From: Perkinsus olseni
Lineage: Eukaryota; Perkinsozoa; Perkinsida; Perkinsidae
Length of the DNA: 64,000 nucleotides
Assembly: GCA_013115135.1 (NCBI GenBank)
Contig: JABANP010000155.1
Coordinates: 1-64,000 of the forward strand
Direction: 5' to 3'
Of this stretch, positions 10,986-21,210 are shown piece by piece; the first letter of the stretch is position 1; each line of letters begins with the position of its first letter. Position numbers and translations under genes: made by a program. Under the pieces are notes generated by a model. It saw only the letters and a list, made by a program, of their open reading frames with translations, did no database searches and was not told the origin of the DNA.

Positions 10986-12935
10986 TCATGAGAACAAGTC
11001 AATGCACTGCCCATCAGGAGTGCCTTCGCAGCCTCTGATATCAGTGGCCGGATTGTCTTCCTCTCCATAATCCACAGTCATCGCTGTGTTATCTTCTTCT
11101 CCATGATCCACAGTCATCGCTGTGTTATCTTCTTCTGAATAATCCACAGTCATCGCTGATTTATCTTCTTCTCCATAATCCACAGTCATCGCTGTGTTAT
11201 CTTCTTCTGCATAATCCACAGTCATCGCTGTGTTATCTTCTTCTCCATAATCCACAGTCATCGCTGATTTATCTTCTTCTCCATAATCCACAGTCATCGC
11301 TGTGTTATCTTCTTCTGCATAATCCACAGTCATCGCTGATTTATCTTCTTCTCCATAATCCACAGTCATCGCTGTGTTATTTTCTTCTGCATAATCCACA
11401 GTCATCGTGGTGTTATCTTCCTCTCCATAATCCACAATCCTGGCTGTGTTGACAACAATCGCCGCAGCCGTTTCCACCATTGCTGGAGTTCCTGCCAGTA
11501 CGTCGTCGTGCGGTGAACCTTCTCTCGTCATCCCGTTTAAATCGGTTCCAGGGCTTTCCAAGGTCGATGGAGTCACTTTGCCTGATGTACTTTGAGCAAC
11601 CGAAGCTTGACCTTCATGCTGTGGCGCTTCACCCACAGTAAGAGAACTTGACCCGGGCTCATCGAGGGCTTGCGTTGAATCGACCTCTCCAGGACTCAAC
11701 GCCGCAACTTCAACCACTTCCTCTCCGTCAGAGGGAAAGGTTGCCACCGACGGGACAGCGTTACCCTCCTCTAACGCTAGTGGCTCGTCTAGCCCATCCC
11801 TAGCGATTTCTGGAGCCCGTCCAACTTCCCTCTCCTTAGGAGCATCAGCCATTTCTCCTCCGTTGTCGTTGGGCGTGGTGATGCTGAAGTCCTCCAATCT
11901 CCCAGTGCCCAGCTTTGGGTCTTCCGCCTGTTGACTCAGCACCTCGTCAACTACCAGGGGCTCCTCCTCGATCATCGGAACCGAGCTTGAATATTGAGTG
12001 ACATCCGCCTGTGCCTCGGACGCCTCAGGCGTCACTGCAGTTACCCGTTGAAGGCCATGATCGACCTCGGATATGCCTTCATCGTCATTCAGTGTTACGC
12101 CCGGCTCACCTCCCGTCATGGTGCTTTCTCCTAAAGATATTAGCTGGTCCCCTCCTGTTTCCTGGTCAGCCACAGCATCCACAGTGAGCTGCTGATCCGA
12201 GACGGCGCTCGCCGCCTCCGAACCAAGTGCCTCCAACGAGGTCTCCACGACCTGCGGGGTCCCTCCTACGTCTTCAACAACTTCCCCTTTTGCCGAGACC
12301 TCCTCCCCCGAAAGTTCGTCCACGCTCGTCGGCGGCTTATTTCCGGAATCAGTCTTAATATAATTCTCGAGAGCAGCAGTGGTATTAGCATGCCCAAGCA
12401 TACAGCCATGAGTTCCCTTCAGACACGCCCTCTCTTCCGTCACCCACTCGCTACCAACATCCAACCCGAGCCGCTGTTGCCTGCAGTCGCCAAGACGGCA
12501 GGAAGTCCAGAACCCCCATGCTGTATCAGTGCGTTCATCCTGTGAGGCCTTCCTACATACCATCACCTCGTCCGAACTATTGCAGGCTCGAAAGCCCATC
12601 GCTGCGAGCAGACCAGGGTCCAGGATACCTCCGGGTTTGGAGAGGACCAACAGACCGCCGGGTGCGAGCATGCTACCGAGGTTAGACATGTACTCCAACA
12701 CAGCCAGGGACAACTCCCCGAGCGGCATCTCCTCTCCCTTCACTGCTGCCATAGCGTCACGAAGGTTCTGAGCCAAACCCAAATAGTCAATAACAACAGT
12801 TCGACCGGTGGGGAGACTTGTCGAGTTAGACAGTTGGATGCTTCGCTCCGCTAAGACACGGGTCTCGGTGTCATCCCGGGGGTTGCCCTGGAGGACGGTC
12901 ACATCGGCGTTGGGTAACCTAGCGGAAGTCGCCAT
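10986..12935 (-). CDS. 649-residue protein, methyltransferase-like N-terminus and C-terminal 12-residue acidic repeats
   Basis: This is a single uninterrupted frame with ATG at 12935. Residues about 1-130 look like the late strands of a Rossmann/SAM-methyltransferase fold: LGSMLAPGGLLVLSKPGG followed by LLAAMGFRAC and a final EVMVCRK strand. A similar degenerate domain opens anamorsin/Dre2, but the cysteine clusters of that family are not present, so I do not assign it. Residues about 150-500 are acidic, Ser/Thr/Glu-rich and probably disordered. Residues about 505-635 hold eleven tandem units of the type AMTVDYGEEDNT. The protein has no signal peptide or membrane segment, so it is probably nuclear or cytosolic. 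Lacking introns in an intron-rich neighbourhood is unusual. Confidence 0.75.
   Translation of the reverse strand: MATSARLPNADVTVLQGNPRDDTETRVLAERSIQLSNSTSLPTGRTVVIDYLGLAQNLRDAMAAVKGEEMPLGELSLAVLEYMSNLGSMLAPGGLLVLSKPGGILDPGLLAAMGFRACNSSDEVMVCRKASQDERTDTAWGFWTSCRLGDCRQQRLGLDVGSEWVTEERACLKGTHGCMLGHANTTAALENYIKTDSGNKPPTSVDELSGEEVSAKGEVVEDVGGTPQVVETSLEALGSEAASAVSDQQLTVDAVADQETGGDQLISLGESTMTGGEPGVTLNDDEGISEVDHGLQRVTAVTPEASEAQADVTQYSSSVPMIEEEPLVVDEVLSQQAEDPKLGTGRLEDFSITTPNDNGGEMADAPKEREVGRAPEIARDGLDEPLALEEGNAVPSVATFPSDGEEVVEVAALSPGEVDSTQALDEPGSSSLTVGEAPQHEGQASVAQSTSGKVTPSTLESPGTDLNGMTREGSPHDDVLAGTPAMVETAAAIVVNTARIVDYGEEDNTTMTVDYAEENNTAMTVDYGEEDKSAMTVDYAEEDNTAMTVDYGEEDKSAMTVDYGEEDNTAMTVDYAEEDNTAMTVDYGEEDKSAMTVDYSEEDNTAMTVDHGEEDNTAMTVDYGEEDNPATDIRGCEGTPDGQCIDLFS
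11046..11436 (-). repeat. 36-bp coding tandem repeat, eleven units
   Basis: The units encode A-M-T-V-D-Y-(G/A/S)-E-E-D-(N/K)-(T/S). Variation falls into recurring classes (GEEDKS, AEEDNT, GEEDNT) arranged in alternation, suggesting that blocks of two or three units were duplicated together. The reading frame is preserved throughout. Confidence 0.95.
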
Positions 12936-13085
12936 TGCAGCCAGCTGATGATAGGCTTACTCTTGTCTAAGACGCTGGGCCATAACGGCTGTTGGTATTG
13001 AAGGACCGCCTCTTACGGTGATGCTCAAGGGCTCCATTCGAGACAGGACGGTGATGATCTCGGAGGGCAGGCGAAGGTCACTCTC

Positions 13086-13389
13086 CTAATGGTGGGGACG
13101 AAAGGCTGAGATGTGATCTCCACCCGAATGTGCTACTTGAAAATCAATGAAGTCATCTGAAGCTGCTCTGGCGTGAGCAGGGATGATGTCAAGCACCTCC
13201 AGCACTGAGGTGTACTCGGGACCTAGCCCGATGGCGGCGGATGTGAGGAAGGACTGGTAGGCGACCTTTGGCCATGAGAGCATCAGGGTTGTTCAACTCG
13301 AGGGTGAACACAACCCCTTCGTCCGCTCTGTTATGTTGCCTACCATTCCGATAGCGGGGGTGATAGGTGGCCGTTGACACCCTCTTCAT
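13086..13389 (-). CDS. Small hypothetical protein
   Basis: Minus-strand ATG at 13389 (MKRVSTATYHPRYRN) runs into LELNNPDALMAK, and the frame then slips by one base at an AAA run into VAYQSFLTSAAIGLGPEY, ending HISAFRPHH and a stop at 13086. Removing one A from the run restores a single frame. No family is recognised. The product is predicted soluble. Confidence 0.4.
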
Positions 13390-13612
13390 CTATATTTACT
13401 CACTGGCCAAACGCGAACAGGCACTCCGCTGGACACACACAACACATCATCACTATGGGCCCCCTTCACACGCAGACAAGGTGAATCACGCAAAGGGAAA
13501 GAAGCGTCCATCTTAGCATACAGTCTGGTCGAGAAAATCGCTCAAGAAAAGGCCGAAATGCTTATATATCATATAACAACAGCATAAGCTAGCATAGTAG
13601 ATGCTCGCATAG

Positions 13613-14396
13613 CTAAACAATCACCCAATCGGAGTCTTCTAGATCGGTCAAGAGGTCTGTTGGGGCAAGGCCTTTGTAGACCTCGTCACAAAGACCTTCG
13701 AACGTGCCGTATTGCTTCTCCATAGCCTCGGATGTCAGTCGACATACATCTCGCAATTCGACGACTAGAGCTTCCCCAGGAGGCCCGAGTCCCTCTAGCG
13801 TGTTCTTCAGGACAATAACTTGCTTTTTTCTATGCGGCTGGTAATTCAACTCTTTAGCGGCCGAATCCACGCTAACCAGGCCTTCGAGGAGTGTCGAGTT
13901 GTCGAGATGGTTCAGCGGATCCGGGTCAGGACTGAAGCAGGAAAAGCAAAGTTCGAACGAGAAAGATACCATCATCGTAGAGTCCCTACTAGCCGATTTC
14001 AAATGCGGACCGATACCAAGTCTCGGGACAAACAATGAGACGTGTCTTCGTCGCGCTGTTCTGTGCAACTGTGAGCGCTAGTGCAGTATAATTCGCCCAT
14101 TCAGGGCTGCCTTCGCTGAACAAGCAATTCACTCCGTTGTTTGCGAGCCTCAGTGAGTTCTCCTTGAGCCCAGGGAAGGCCTGAGGACGGCCGAGTCGTG
14201 AGATAGCTAGGTGAAGGTAAACAGTGATTCGTTAAAGAGGCAGCAGCACAAAGCGGAGCATAAGGGACAAGTCAGAAGATCATTAATCAATTCGTTTGGA
14301 AACACCTGTCGGAGTGGACATGCTTACGTCAGCGGAGGCGAGAGGGACCAAGGCTGCAGCAGCAGCGGCGATGATGATGACCTGTTTAGTCGACAT
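13613..14396 (-). CDS. Family A secreted protein, copy 1
   Basis: The gene has three exons. Exon 1 (ATG at 14396) encodes a signal peptide, MSTKQVII followed by an alanine run and LVPLASAD, and ends at a GTAAGC donor. The middle exon (about 14160-13985) reads QAFPGLKENSLRLANNGVNC and ends near RLIVCPETWY. The last exon (about 13937-13613) begins PDPDPLNHLDNSTLLEGL and ends TDLEDSDWVIV. The same three-part plan is found in copies 2-4: signal peptide, a middle domain with two conserved cysteines (N-x-x-x-C and I-V/I-C-P/R), and an alpha-helical C-terminal domain with conserved 'RLD/HLDxS' and 'L..LC.EVY/F'. The function is unknown; a secreted, lineage-specific role is inferred. Confidence 0.7.
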
Positions 14397-16247
14397 TTGA
14401 GGGGTCTGCCTAAACACTGCATGGGGACAGCATTGTGGCCAGAACCCAAGTATGCTATGCAGAATATGATGGATATTCATATCCGTATAGGTTACCCTTC
14501 GAAGCCGTTCTTGCACAAGTTGGATGGAAATAGAACACGCGCGGTCAGCATGCTCGAGGGAACTGAGCTATTCCGCTCGATGGATGATGGTATCGCTCGC
14601 CACAGGCGGGCGGACTGGTCAAGCTCGGATGAGATGGTCTCGTAGAGTTCCCATAGAGGACATCAGAATTTCTGCTTCAGAAACCATCCTCTGATCGTGG
14701 GAGTTGCCTGTGAGCCTCTGAAGGCTTCATAACTGGACACCTCCAGCTTCAAGTCGGACACCATCGCACTACTCGAACTCCGACAGCTATATATCCCGTG
14801 GGGTCCTCGGGCCCTGGATAAAACAATTGAGTCTTACAATCGTGAGTAAAACTCTGGCCCTCGGTGAAGTTCGTCAAAACGGTAACGCCTTGATGAGTAT
14901 CCAGACCACATAACTGTGATACCATTGTGCTTATGTGTCTCTCTTTACGGCTCTGGCGCTAGTACGGATGAGCGCGATCATGCAGGGCCGGGATCCAGGT
15001 TCTCCTATCATGTCGGGGTTAGAGGATCCCTGTCGGGCACACGGCCCCTTCAGACTGCTGGACCCACTCCTAGCGGTGAGGGTGAGGGATCTCTCGGGCG
15101 TACAAACCAACAGCAACTCTCCAAGAACCGCGAAACACGGATCTCTAGTGCTGGTAAACCACATGCAATCAGTGACCGGTAGAGCTCGCCGAACACAACC
15201 TCTCATGACTATGCCTTATCTACACACAAAGATTGGGATAATGAAGATGTCTTTTTGGTCTTTCAACACACAAGAATGATGAAGAAGTTTTCCGCTGTAC
15301 AGATGAAGGAGGTCCATCGCAACATCCTATTGTTGTAAAAGCTTCATGAATAATAAATGGCGATCAAGTAAGTCGGTTGATAAACATTTGGAATCTTCTC
15401 ACAGAAGGCTCCCGCTCACCGAAGGCTCGTCGTCCTCCCGGTAGAAGGCGCCTCAGGCGGTCAGGAAGAAGTTGGTTTTCTTGAGGACCGCGTCGCAGAG
15501 GCCTCCGAGCGACCCATGCTAATCGATAACCATGGTGACCGATAACCAACACCGCATCAGTGATGCGGCATCACTTTTCGCTGAGTTTCGCTCCAACGTT
15601 GACAGCCTGCGGTCATGGGAACTATACCATTCAGAAGTCTATTTGGCGGATAAGGTTGCCGTTGCCTATATGGGGGTCGAGGATTTCACGTTGGCGGTTT
15701 GAGACAGCGAATTGCCGGAAGGGTCGAGACGGGGGTATACAATTGGCGGATAAGGAAGTCATTTTAGCGGCAGGCCTTGAATAAGGAATTCAATTCCGCG
15801 AATAAGGCACACAATTTCATGGTTAAGGAAGTCAATTTCGCTGATAAGGACATCAATTTCGGGGGGTCAACTTGAGCCATACCGGAAATCTTCCCGCTGC
15901 TATTGTGAATTGGCGCCCGACTGCTCAACAGGAGTACTCATGTAGGAAAGTGTGGTACTGAGACCGTAACCGCTGTGATAGCTAATAGCAGCTAGCAAGA
16001 CGCCATCAGCCGCAGCGATGGAGACGAGACGCGTCACGTCACGTGACGAGACGTACGAGAGCTAGGCGTGCGCACATAGCCGTGGCGTGCGCGCATACAC
16101 ATCCCACAACAGCTATTCTCAGAGCGACACAACTGCGCGACAGTGCATGACAGCGTGACTCGGGTACTTTGCATCAGTCTCGCCAACGCGCCAGATGACT
16201 AAGATCTGCAAACTTTTGCGAGTGGACCATTGCGAGTAGTATAGCAT
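14397..16247. other. Intergenic with a degenerate tandem repeat
   Basis: The stretch just upstream of family A copy 1 resembles the stretch upstream of copy 2 (14400-14530 against 18020-18250), as expected for tandem duplicates. Otherwise only short unsupported frames and the 15.6-15.9 kb repeat are seen. Confidence 0.4.
15640..15862. repeat. Degenerate ~22-bp tandem repeat (GATAAGGAAGTCAATTTCGC-like)
   Basis: Units resembling GCGGATAAGGAAGTCATTTT recur at about 20-24 bp spacing, for example near 15743, 15780, 15803, 15823 and 15845, with a more decayed unit near 15645. The tract ends in a G run at about 15860. It has no coding sense. Confidence 0.7.
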
Positions 16248-16498
16248 AGTAGAGGTGGGCGACAGTACGGGTACGGTCTAGTACGGAGCACGGTACGGGC
16301 ACGAGTACGGCTCCGTACCCGTACAACCCGTCGCAGCGGTTCCCAAGTACCGTACTAGTACGCAAGTAAGTTACCACACGTATGCGTTATCTAATATGGT
16401 TAATTCGTACTAGTTCTCCGTACCCGTACTAGGTTGACAGTTTGGAACGTACTCAGTATCGTACTTTCCTCGACCCCAGTGCGGTTGCCCAGCTCTAT
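16248..16498. repeat. Dispersed repeat R2, copy 1 (GTACGG-rich)
   Basis: Begins GTAGAGGTGGGCGACAGTAC and continues through a palindromic GTACGG/CCGTAC segment, an AT-rich middle (GCGTTATCTAATATGGTTAA) and a conserved end (TAGGTTGACAGTTTGGAACG ... GCGGTTGCCCAGCTCT). It matches 56138-56404 over its full length with small indels. The inner GTACCC/GGGTAC arms can form hairpins. No coding potential is seen. Confidence 0.85.
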
Positions 16499-17294
16499 AG
16501 CATAGAAGGAAGCACTTGGATGGTAGAAACTTCACCGTCGACACTAAGGACGCATTTTCGCGTCACACGAGTCGCATGCGGGGGCCTTCCGCCGTTCAGC
16601 TGTAGAGGTCCGAAGACCGTTGGACGAACGCTGTTCTGAAGCTCGAGGTGCAGTGATATAGCCACACACTTGGGCATTAAGCTGTCCCTATATCTTGTGC
16701 CGTTGCCTACTTAAGCTTACGAGACTGTTGATCGCTATAATACCCTTGAGCAAGTATATAGCCGCAACCTCACACTTTTGGGTTTATACTACTCATCTAC
16801 AGTGAGCCCAGGTGAGAGAAGTGTGAGAGGGGACCTGGCGTCGACCCTCAAATGATAATAATTGATGAAGTCACTCCTCGGAGTACGGCGGAACTCCAAC
16901 CAAGCCGAACCCATCGCCGATGGGCCATCGGATACCACACACTGGTCAACCACGGAGCAATCCAGCCGGTAGCTCGGCGGATCTGCCATTTGCCTATAAC
17001 ACGCTCAGTCCAACAGGCGAGAGCGACACGAGTTGCAGAATCCACTGATTGATCTCCATGAGCATGCGCTAGTCCGAGGGAAGCATTTTTATCTACTGAC
17101 TGCTCGAACGCAATCCCTACTCGTCCACCACACACACAAAACATGCAAAAACACGTCTTCACACGGCCATCCAGAAAGCAGTGTTTCTTGCTCTTATACC
17201 CACCAAGATAGAAAAGCAACCTTCATAAACAGCGGTAAAAGAATAGAGGCGATGATGAACAACGGTCGTCCTCGTCGCCAGGAGCCTCGATGGG
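16499..17294. other. Intergenic, no gene recognised
   Basis: Only mutually overlapping short frames on both strands are present, with no recognisable motifs. The region probably holds the 3' flank of family A copy 2. Confidence 0.4.
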
Positions 17295-18012
17295 TTACAT
17301 TCCCTTGCCATACTTATTGCAAAGAGAATCATGCGTAGGATAGGACTTCTCGATAACCCTAATGGCAGCCCAGCAGACATCTCTCATTCGTGCGACCGTT
17401 TCCTTCCCGGCAGGTCCCATTTGCTCGATATTCTTGTCAAGCGCGCGCACTTCCGTATCAGACTCGCGTCGGTAGTTCAACTTGATAGCGGCGGAGTTCA
17501 GTCTGGCTAGCTCCTCGCGGAAAGTCGACTTATCTAGGCGTCTGATCGGATTCAAGCCGGTCTTGTCACTACATCAGAGAGAACGGTTCGAAGGACACTA
17601 TCTACGGAAAAAACGTACAATCTGATTTTGAACTTGCCCTTTGCTCCAGTCTTGGGACAAATGATGTTAGTCATCTGCGGTACGCTCCAAAGCCCAACTT
17701 TGAAGGTCAGTGCTTTGTGGTCATCCTGACCGCCTCTGTCATTGCTGAAGTAACAGTGAGCAGCGTTATCGTCGAGCCAGAGGAGTGTTTCCTTCAGCGG
17801 AGGGTAGGCCTGAGAGTCGACGGATAATCGAAGGGGACTGAACACTCCCTCTTCAAGCTAGCAGCATCATGAGATACACAGAACGGCTTAGACATGTCGG
17901 CCGATTGTTCCCCGAACACTAACACTCGGCGACGGGGGCACGCTCACCTCAGCGGAGGCGAGAGGGACCAAGGCTGCAGCAGCAGTGGCGATGATGACCC
18001 GTTTAGTCAACA
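17295..18012 (-). CDS. Family A secreted protein, copy 2
   Basis: ATG at 18012 opens the signal-peptide exon (MLTKRVIIATAAAALVPLAS), which ends at a GTGAGC donor. The middle exon lies at about 17845-17615 (SQAYPPLKETLLWLDDNAAHC ... TNIICPKTGAKGKFKI). A short intron (about 17613-17566) joins it to a last exon running to the stop at 17295 (DKTGLNPIRRLDKSTFREEL ... SYPTHDSLCNKYGKGM). The protein shares the middle-domain cysteines and the RRLD helix start with copies 1, 3 and 4. This gene lies in tandem with copies 1 and 3. A secreted product is predicted; the function is unknown. Confidence 0.7.
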
Positions 18013-18821
18013 TTCGAGAGGATTTAACTCAATACTGGAACCTTCGCGAGGAACGCTCGGTAATCCGTGATGCCCCGGGGCAGCGGAGTTGCCGTTTTTC
18101 CAATCATCCCGTGCAAACACGATAATCTCAGTATGTTATGGAGCGCTGCGCTCTGAGCGCATGGTGAAAGCTCATGGTCGCGAGCCTTTGAGGGACCTTC
18201 GAAGAACTTTTCAAGGTTCCCACGGCAGTCCAACCGTTCTTGCACTCAACAATAATAGAGTAGGGTGAATGCAGTGGGGGCGACGAAGGGAAATGTGTAA
18301 CGCCGCTCAAGGGACAGAATAATCGCCCGCCCGCCCGAGCGAGCGGATGAAGGAATTTGTGGGAGGCCTGCGCATCCTCCAATACACGAGAATGTGCCGT
18401 TACAAGGATCTAGTGATGATCACCGTGACCCGACCGCTCTAGCCGCTCCCGCGCCGTACATGCTGGATGTGAAGCGTTGAAGGCTTCAAGTGAACCGAAG
18501 GAAGCAGGGAACGACCATTCTCGTTGCAACATCCACCCGGCGAAGGAGCAGCCATTTGCTAACTCGGCTGTGTGCCGCCATATGTTCTTTCTCGTATCGT
18601 CTAGCCCCACAATGGGTTTTGGTATTGTCATTCTTGCGTGTGACATACTAACAGTATGTCTTACTTCGACTTTACATTGTCATCCTTGCTGCTGACGAAT
18701 CCGACTTCCGTCAAACTTGCATATCCAATGTCAGCCTTCCTTCCAGCAGAGTTATTATTGTCTGTTCACTTTTCGAACTTGCACGGGAGAGAGTGTAGGA
18801 GTGCTCAACCTAGGGCTCACA
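18013..18821. other. Intergenic upstream of family A copy 2, no gene recognised
   Basis: Similar in part to the sequence upstream of copy 1. No spliced or conserved coding signal was found on either strand. Confidence 0.4.
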
Positions 18822-20235
18822 CGAGCTCTCTCGAGCAGAAGACTTCTACGACAAGGTTAGCAACGGAGCTTTCCCGCCTCCCTGTCAGATCGAAGAACCT
18901 ACCTATGACGCACACGGGGCAGGTAGCTTCCAGCATTAACGGCAACGCCTCTCTCGTTCCCTTGGAACTCCTCGGCATTCAGCAGTAGAGGCCTGAAAGG
19001 GCCAATACGCAAGCGCGGACGGTGAGCCACCGAGATGAGACATCTTGTGGACTTCTCGCGATGAATCCCCCAGCAATTATTGGCTGATTGAACGCGGAAG
19101 CTTTAACACTCGGACAACGTCTGCTAGACTCACCACATGCCAAAATGCGCCTCTTCCGTTGATGCACACAAGAATAAAATAACATACCTTTTCGGCAAGA
19201 CACAAAACACACATAAATATGAAAAAGAGCAGCCGTCACGCGCACACAAAATTGTTTTTTCTTTCGTTTTGACATGAGGGGATAATCATTGACAAAGTCT
19301 CTTTCACGCATAAGATAGAAATAAAGCATCCCAACATAATGTAGTAGCAAATTGATGAATAATAGCGGTTGCCCGCGGTCACTAGTATCGCAATGAACCA
19401 TCGGCAGCTTCACAGGGGCTTTAAAAAACCTCCTTGCAGAGCTTCTCAAGTGAACCGTATGCCTTCTCTAGAGCCTTCGCAGCAGCCTGGCAGGCGTTCA
19501 CCGATTTGACAACCGTTTCTGACCCACTCGTGTAGGTCCTCAAGTCATACTCTGGACTAAAGGTGGGTCTCCCAAAAGTCACGAGCCTCTTTTCATCCGG
19601 GAAACGCCGCAGGTTCATCCTTGTGGCGGCCGCATTCAGTTCATCTAAGGGCCCAGACAAAGCCGAACTATCAAGCCTTCTGAGAGGAATCTTGCGTGAA
19701 CTACAATAGAGGAAGAAAAACTGGGATGAATGTTTACTCGACGCTAATGACTTACTATCCGCGACTGTTCAGGCGTTCACCCCCACGACAGACAATGTCC
19801 ATTATATGTGGCACCGTGCCCACTGCAATTCCAAACTCCAAAGATTCATGGCCCTGTTCACCGGTTCTGCCATCACTGAGGTAGCACTCGGCACCATTGT
19901 CTTTGAGCCGAAAGTATGCCCTGCGCAGCGGAGGGAATCCCTGAGAGAGCCAGCTGCGGGACGCTCGGATAACAATGGCGAAGCGATTCGCTCCGTCTTC
20001 GGAGACATGTCCGATGACCTCCCAAGGGAGATCTACCTACCCCAGCAGAGGCGAGAGGGACCAAGGCTGCAGCAGCAGCGGCGGCGACGATAACCTGTCT
20101 AGTCGGCATTCGAGGTAATTCAACTGAGCATTGGATGAAGGCTGTCACCAAGGATTATCAACGTGACAAGAGCAGAGGGCGGTGGAGGAATCAGACAACG
20201 CTCGACAGTCGGGATTATCGCTCGCCTTGGGCGCG
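18822..20235 (-). repeat. Inverted segmental duplication, left arm
   Basis: Matches 48965-50562 in reverse orientation. It includes the whole of family A copy 3, its introns, and 3' and 5' flanks. The signature ACAACGCTCGACAGTCGGGA near 20200 pairs with its reverse complement near 48985. The flank CTCTCTCGTTCCCTTGGAAC near 18950 pairs with GTTCCAAGGGAACGAGAGAG near 50400. Confidence 0.9.
19421..20109 (-). CDS. Family A secreted protein, copy 3
   Basis: ATG at 20109 opens the signal peptide (MPTRQVIV, alanine run, LVPLASAG) with a GTAGGT donor. The middle exon, about 19985-19745, reads SQGFPPLRRAYFRLKDNGAEC and YLSDGRTGEQGHESLEFGIA, and ends VPHIMDIVCRGGERLN. The last exon (about 19686-19424) ends GSLEKLCKEVF before a TAA. 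The 5' part of the middle exon is uncertain. The closest relative is copy 4 at 49.1 kb, with nearly identical exon ends and introns, because both lie in a recent inverted duplication. A secreted product is predicted; the function is unknown. Confidence 0.7.
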
Positions 20236-21210
20236 CAAGGTCAGTGCAGCAGGCGAGCGAGGCTAGTGCAGCAGGCTAGCGTTTATGCAGCCCCGAGACC
20301 CACCTTCCCCGTGACTGTCGCTGGAGTAAACTTAACTCCACGGTCCATAGTGGCCACTCCTTCGTAGCGGCAATGACGATCCGCAAAGATTTCACCCATT
20401 TAACAATCTCGGGGACTGACGGTCCGTGTTGCAACAGCAACTCTAAGGGCTAATCGACGGACGTGCTATTTTCTCAGGCAAATCACAAAGAAACCTGAAT
20501 GATTCTCTTACTGCTTACCAATTCCCCCGTGCTGCTGCCAATGGCAGCCTGCCATTTCGCCGCTCTTCGTTGAGCCCTGAGATCCCAGCCATTGAATTTC
20601 TCCCTGATGTTTGAAAGGACTAAATATTTCGCGGTGATTTAGAGAGATTGTTAGAAACGCCGAAAGGCTGATGCTACAGTGAAAACTCTCCCAGGGGAAT
20701 GGTTGGCCCTGTACCCAAGCGCGGCGGTAGAGGGCGAAGCGTCTCCAGTGAAGTCCCTGCGACCTTGCGACGAGGCGATCGGTTGCCGTGCTGTGGCCAC
20801 GACCCCTGGATGAGTGTGATCTCTCAGCTCTAGTAGACCTGCCCTACTGCATAGCCTTCTACTCCTCGTTGACGCATTCGGATCGATGATGGGTGAACAG
20901 AGTAGCCTTTCTCGCAATCGACCTCACAAGCCTATCAGTGAATATCGGCTGAGCGCCTTCAATCGACCATCACCACCACCGGTGGAACTACCAGCCACGT
21001 CTCCCATGACGCATCCCTTAAATATCGAACCCAACGACCATGACTGGTTGAACCATATGGCACTCCCGCCATGTGTGATATACTGGTGCACGAAGCACCT
21101 TCGGACAGTTCAAGAAAGTCTTAACAACTGTAACATTGATATCATCATCAAATACGCTCTACAAGAACGGCTATGTTGAGAAGTACATCGAGGCGTCGTC
21201 ATTATCACCA
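20236..21210. other. Intergenic, no gene recognised
   Basis: One 88-codon minus frame (20651-20917) has no conserved feature and neutral composition. Nothing else is seen. Confidence 0.4.
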
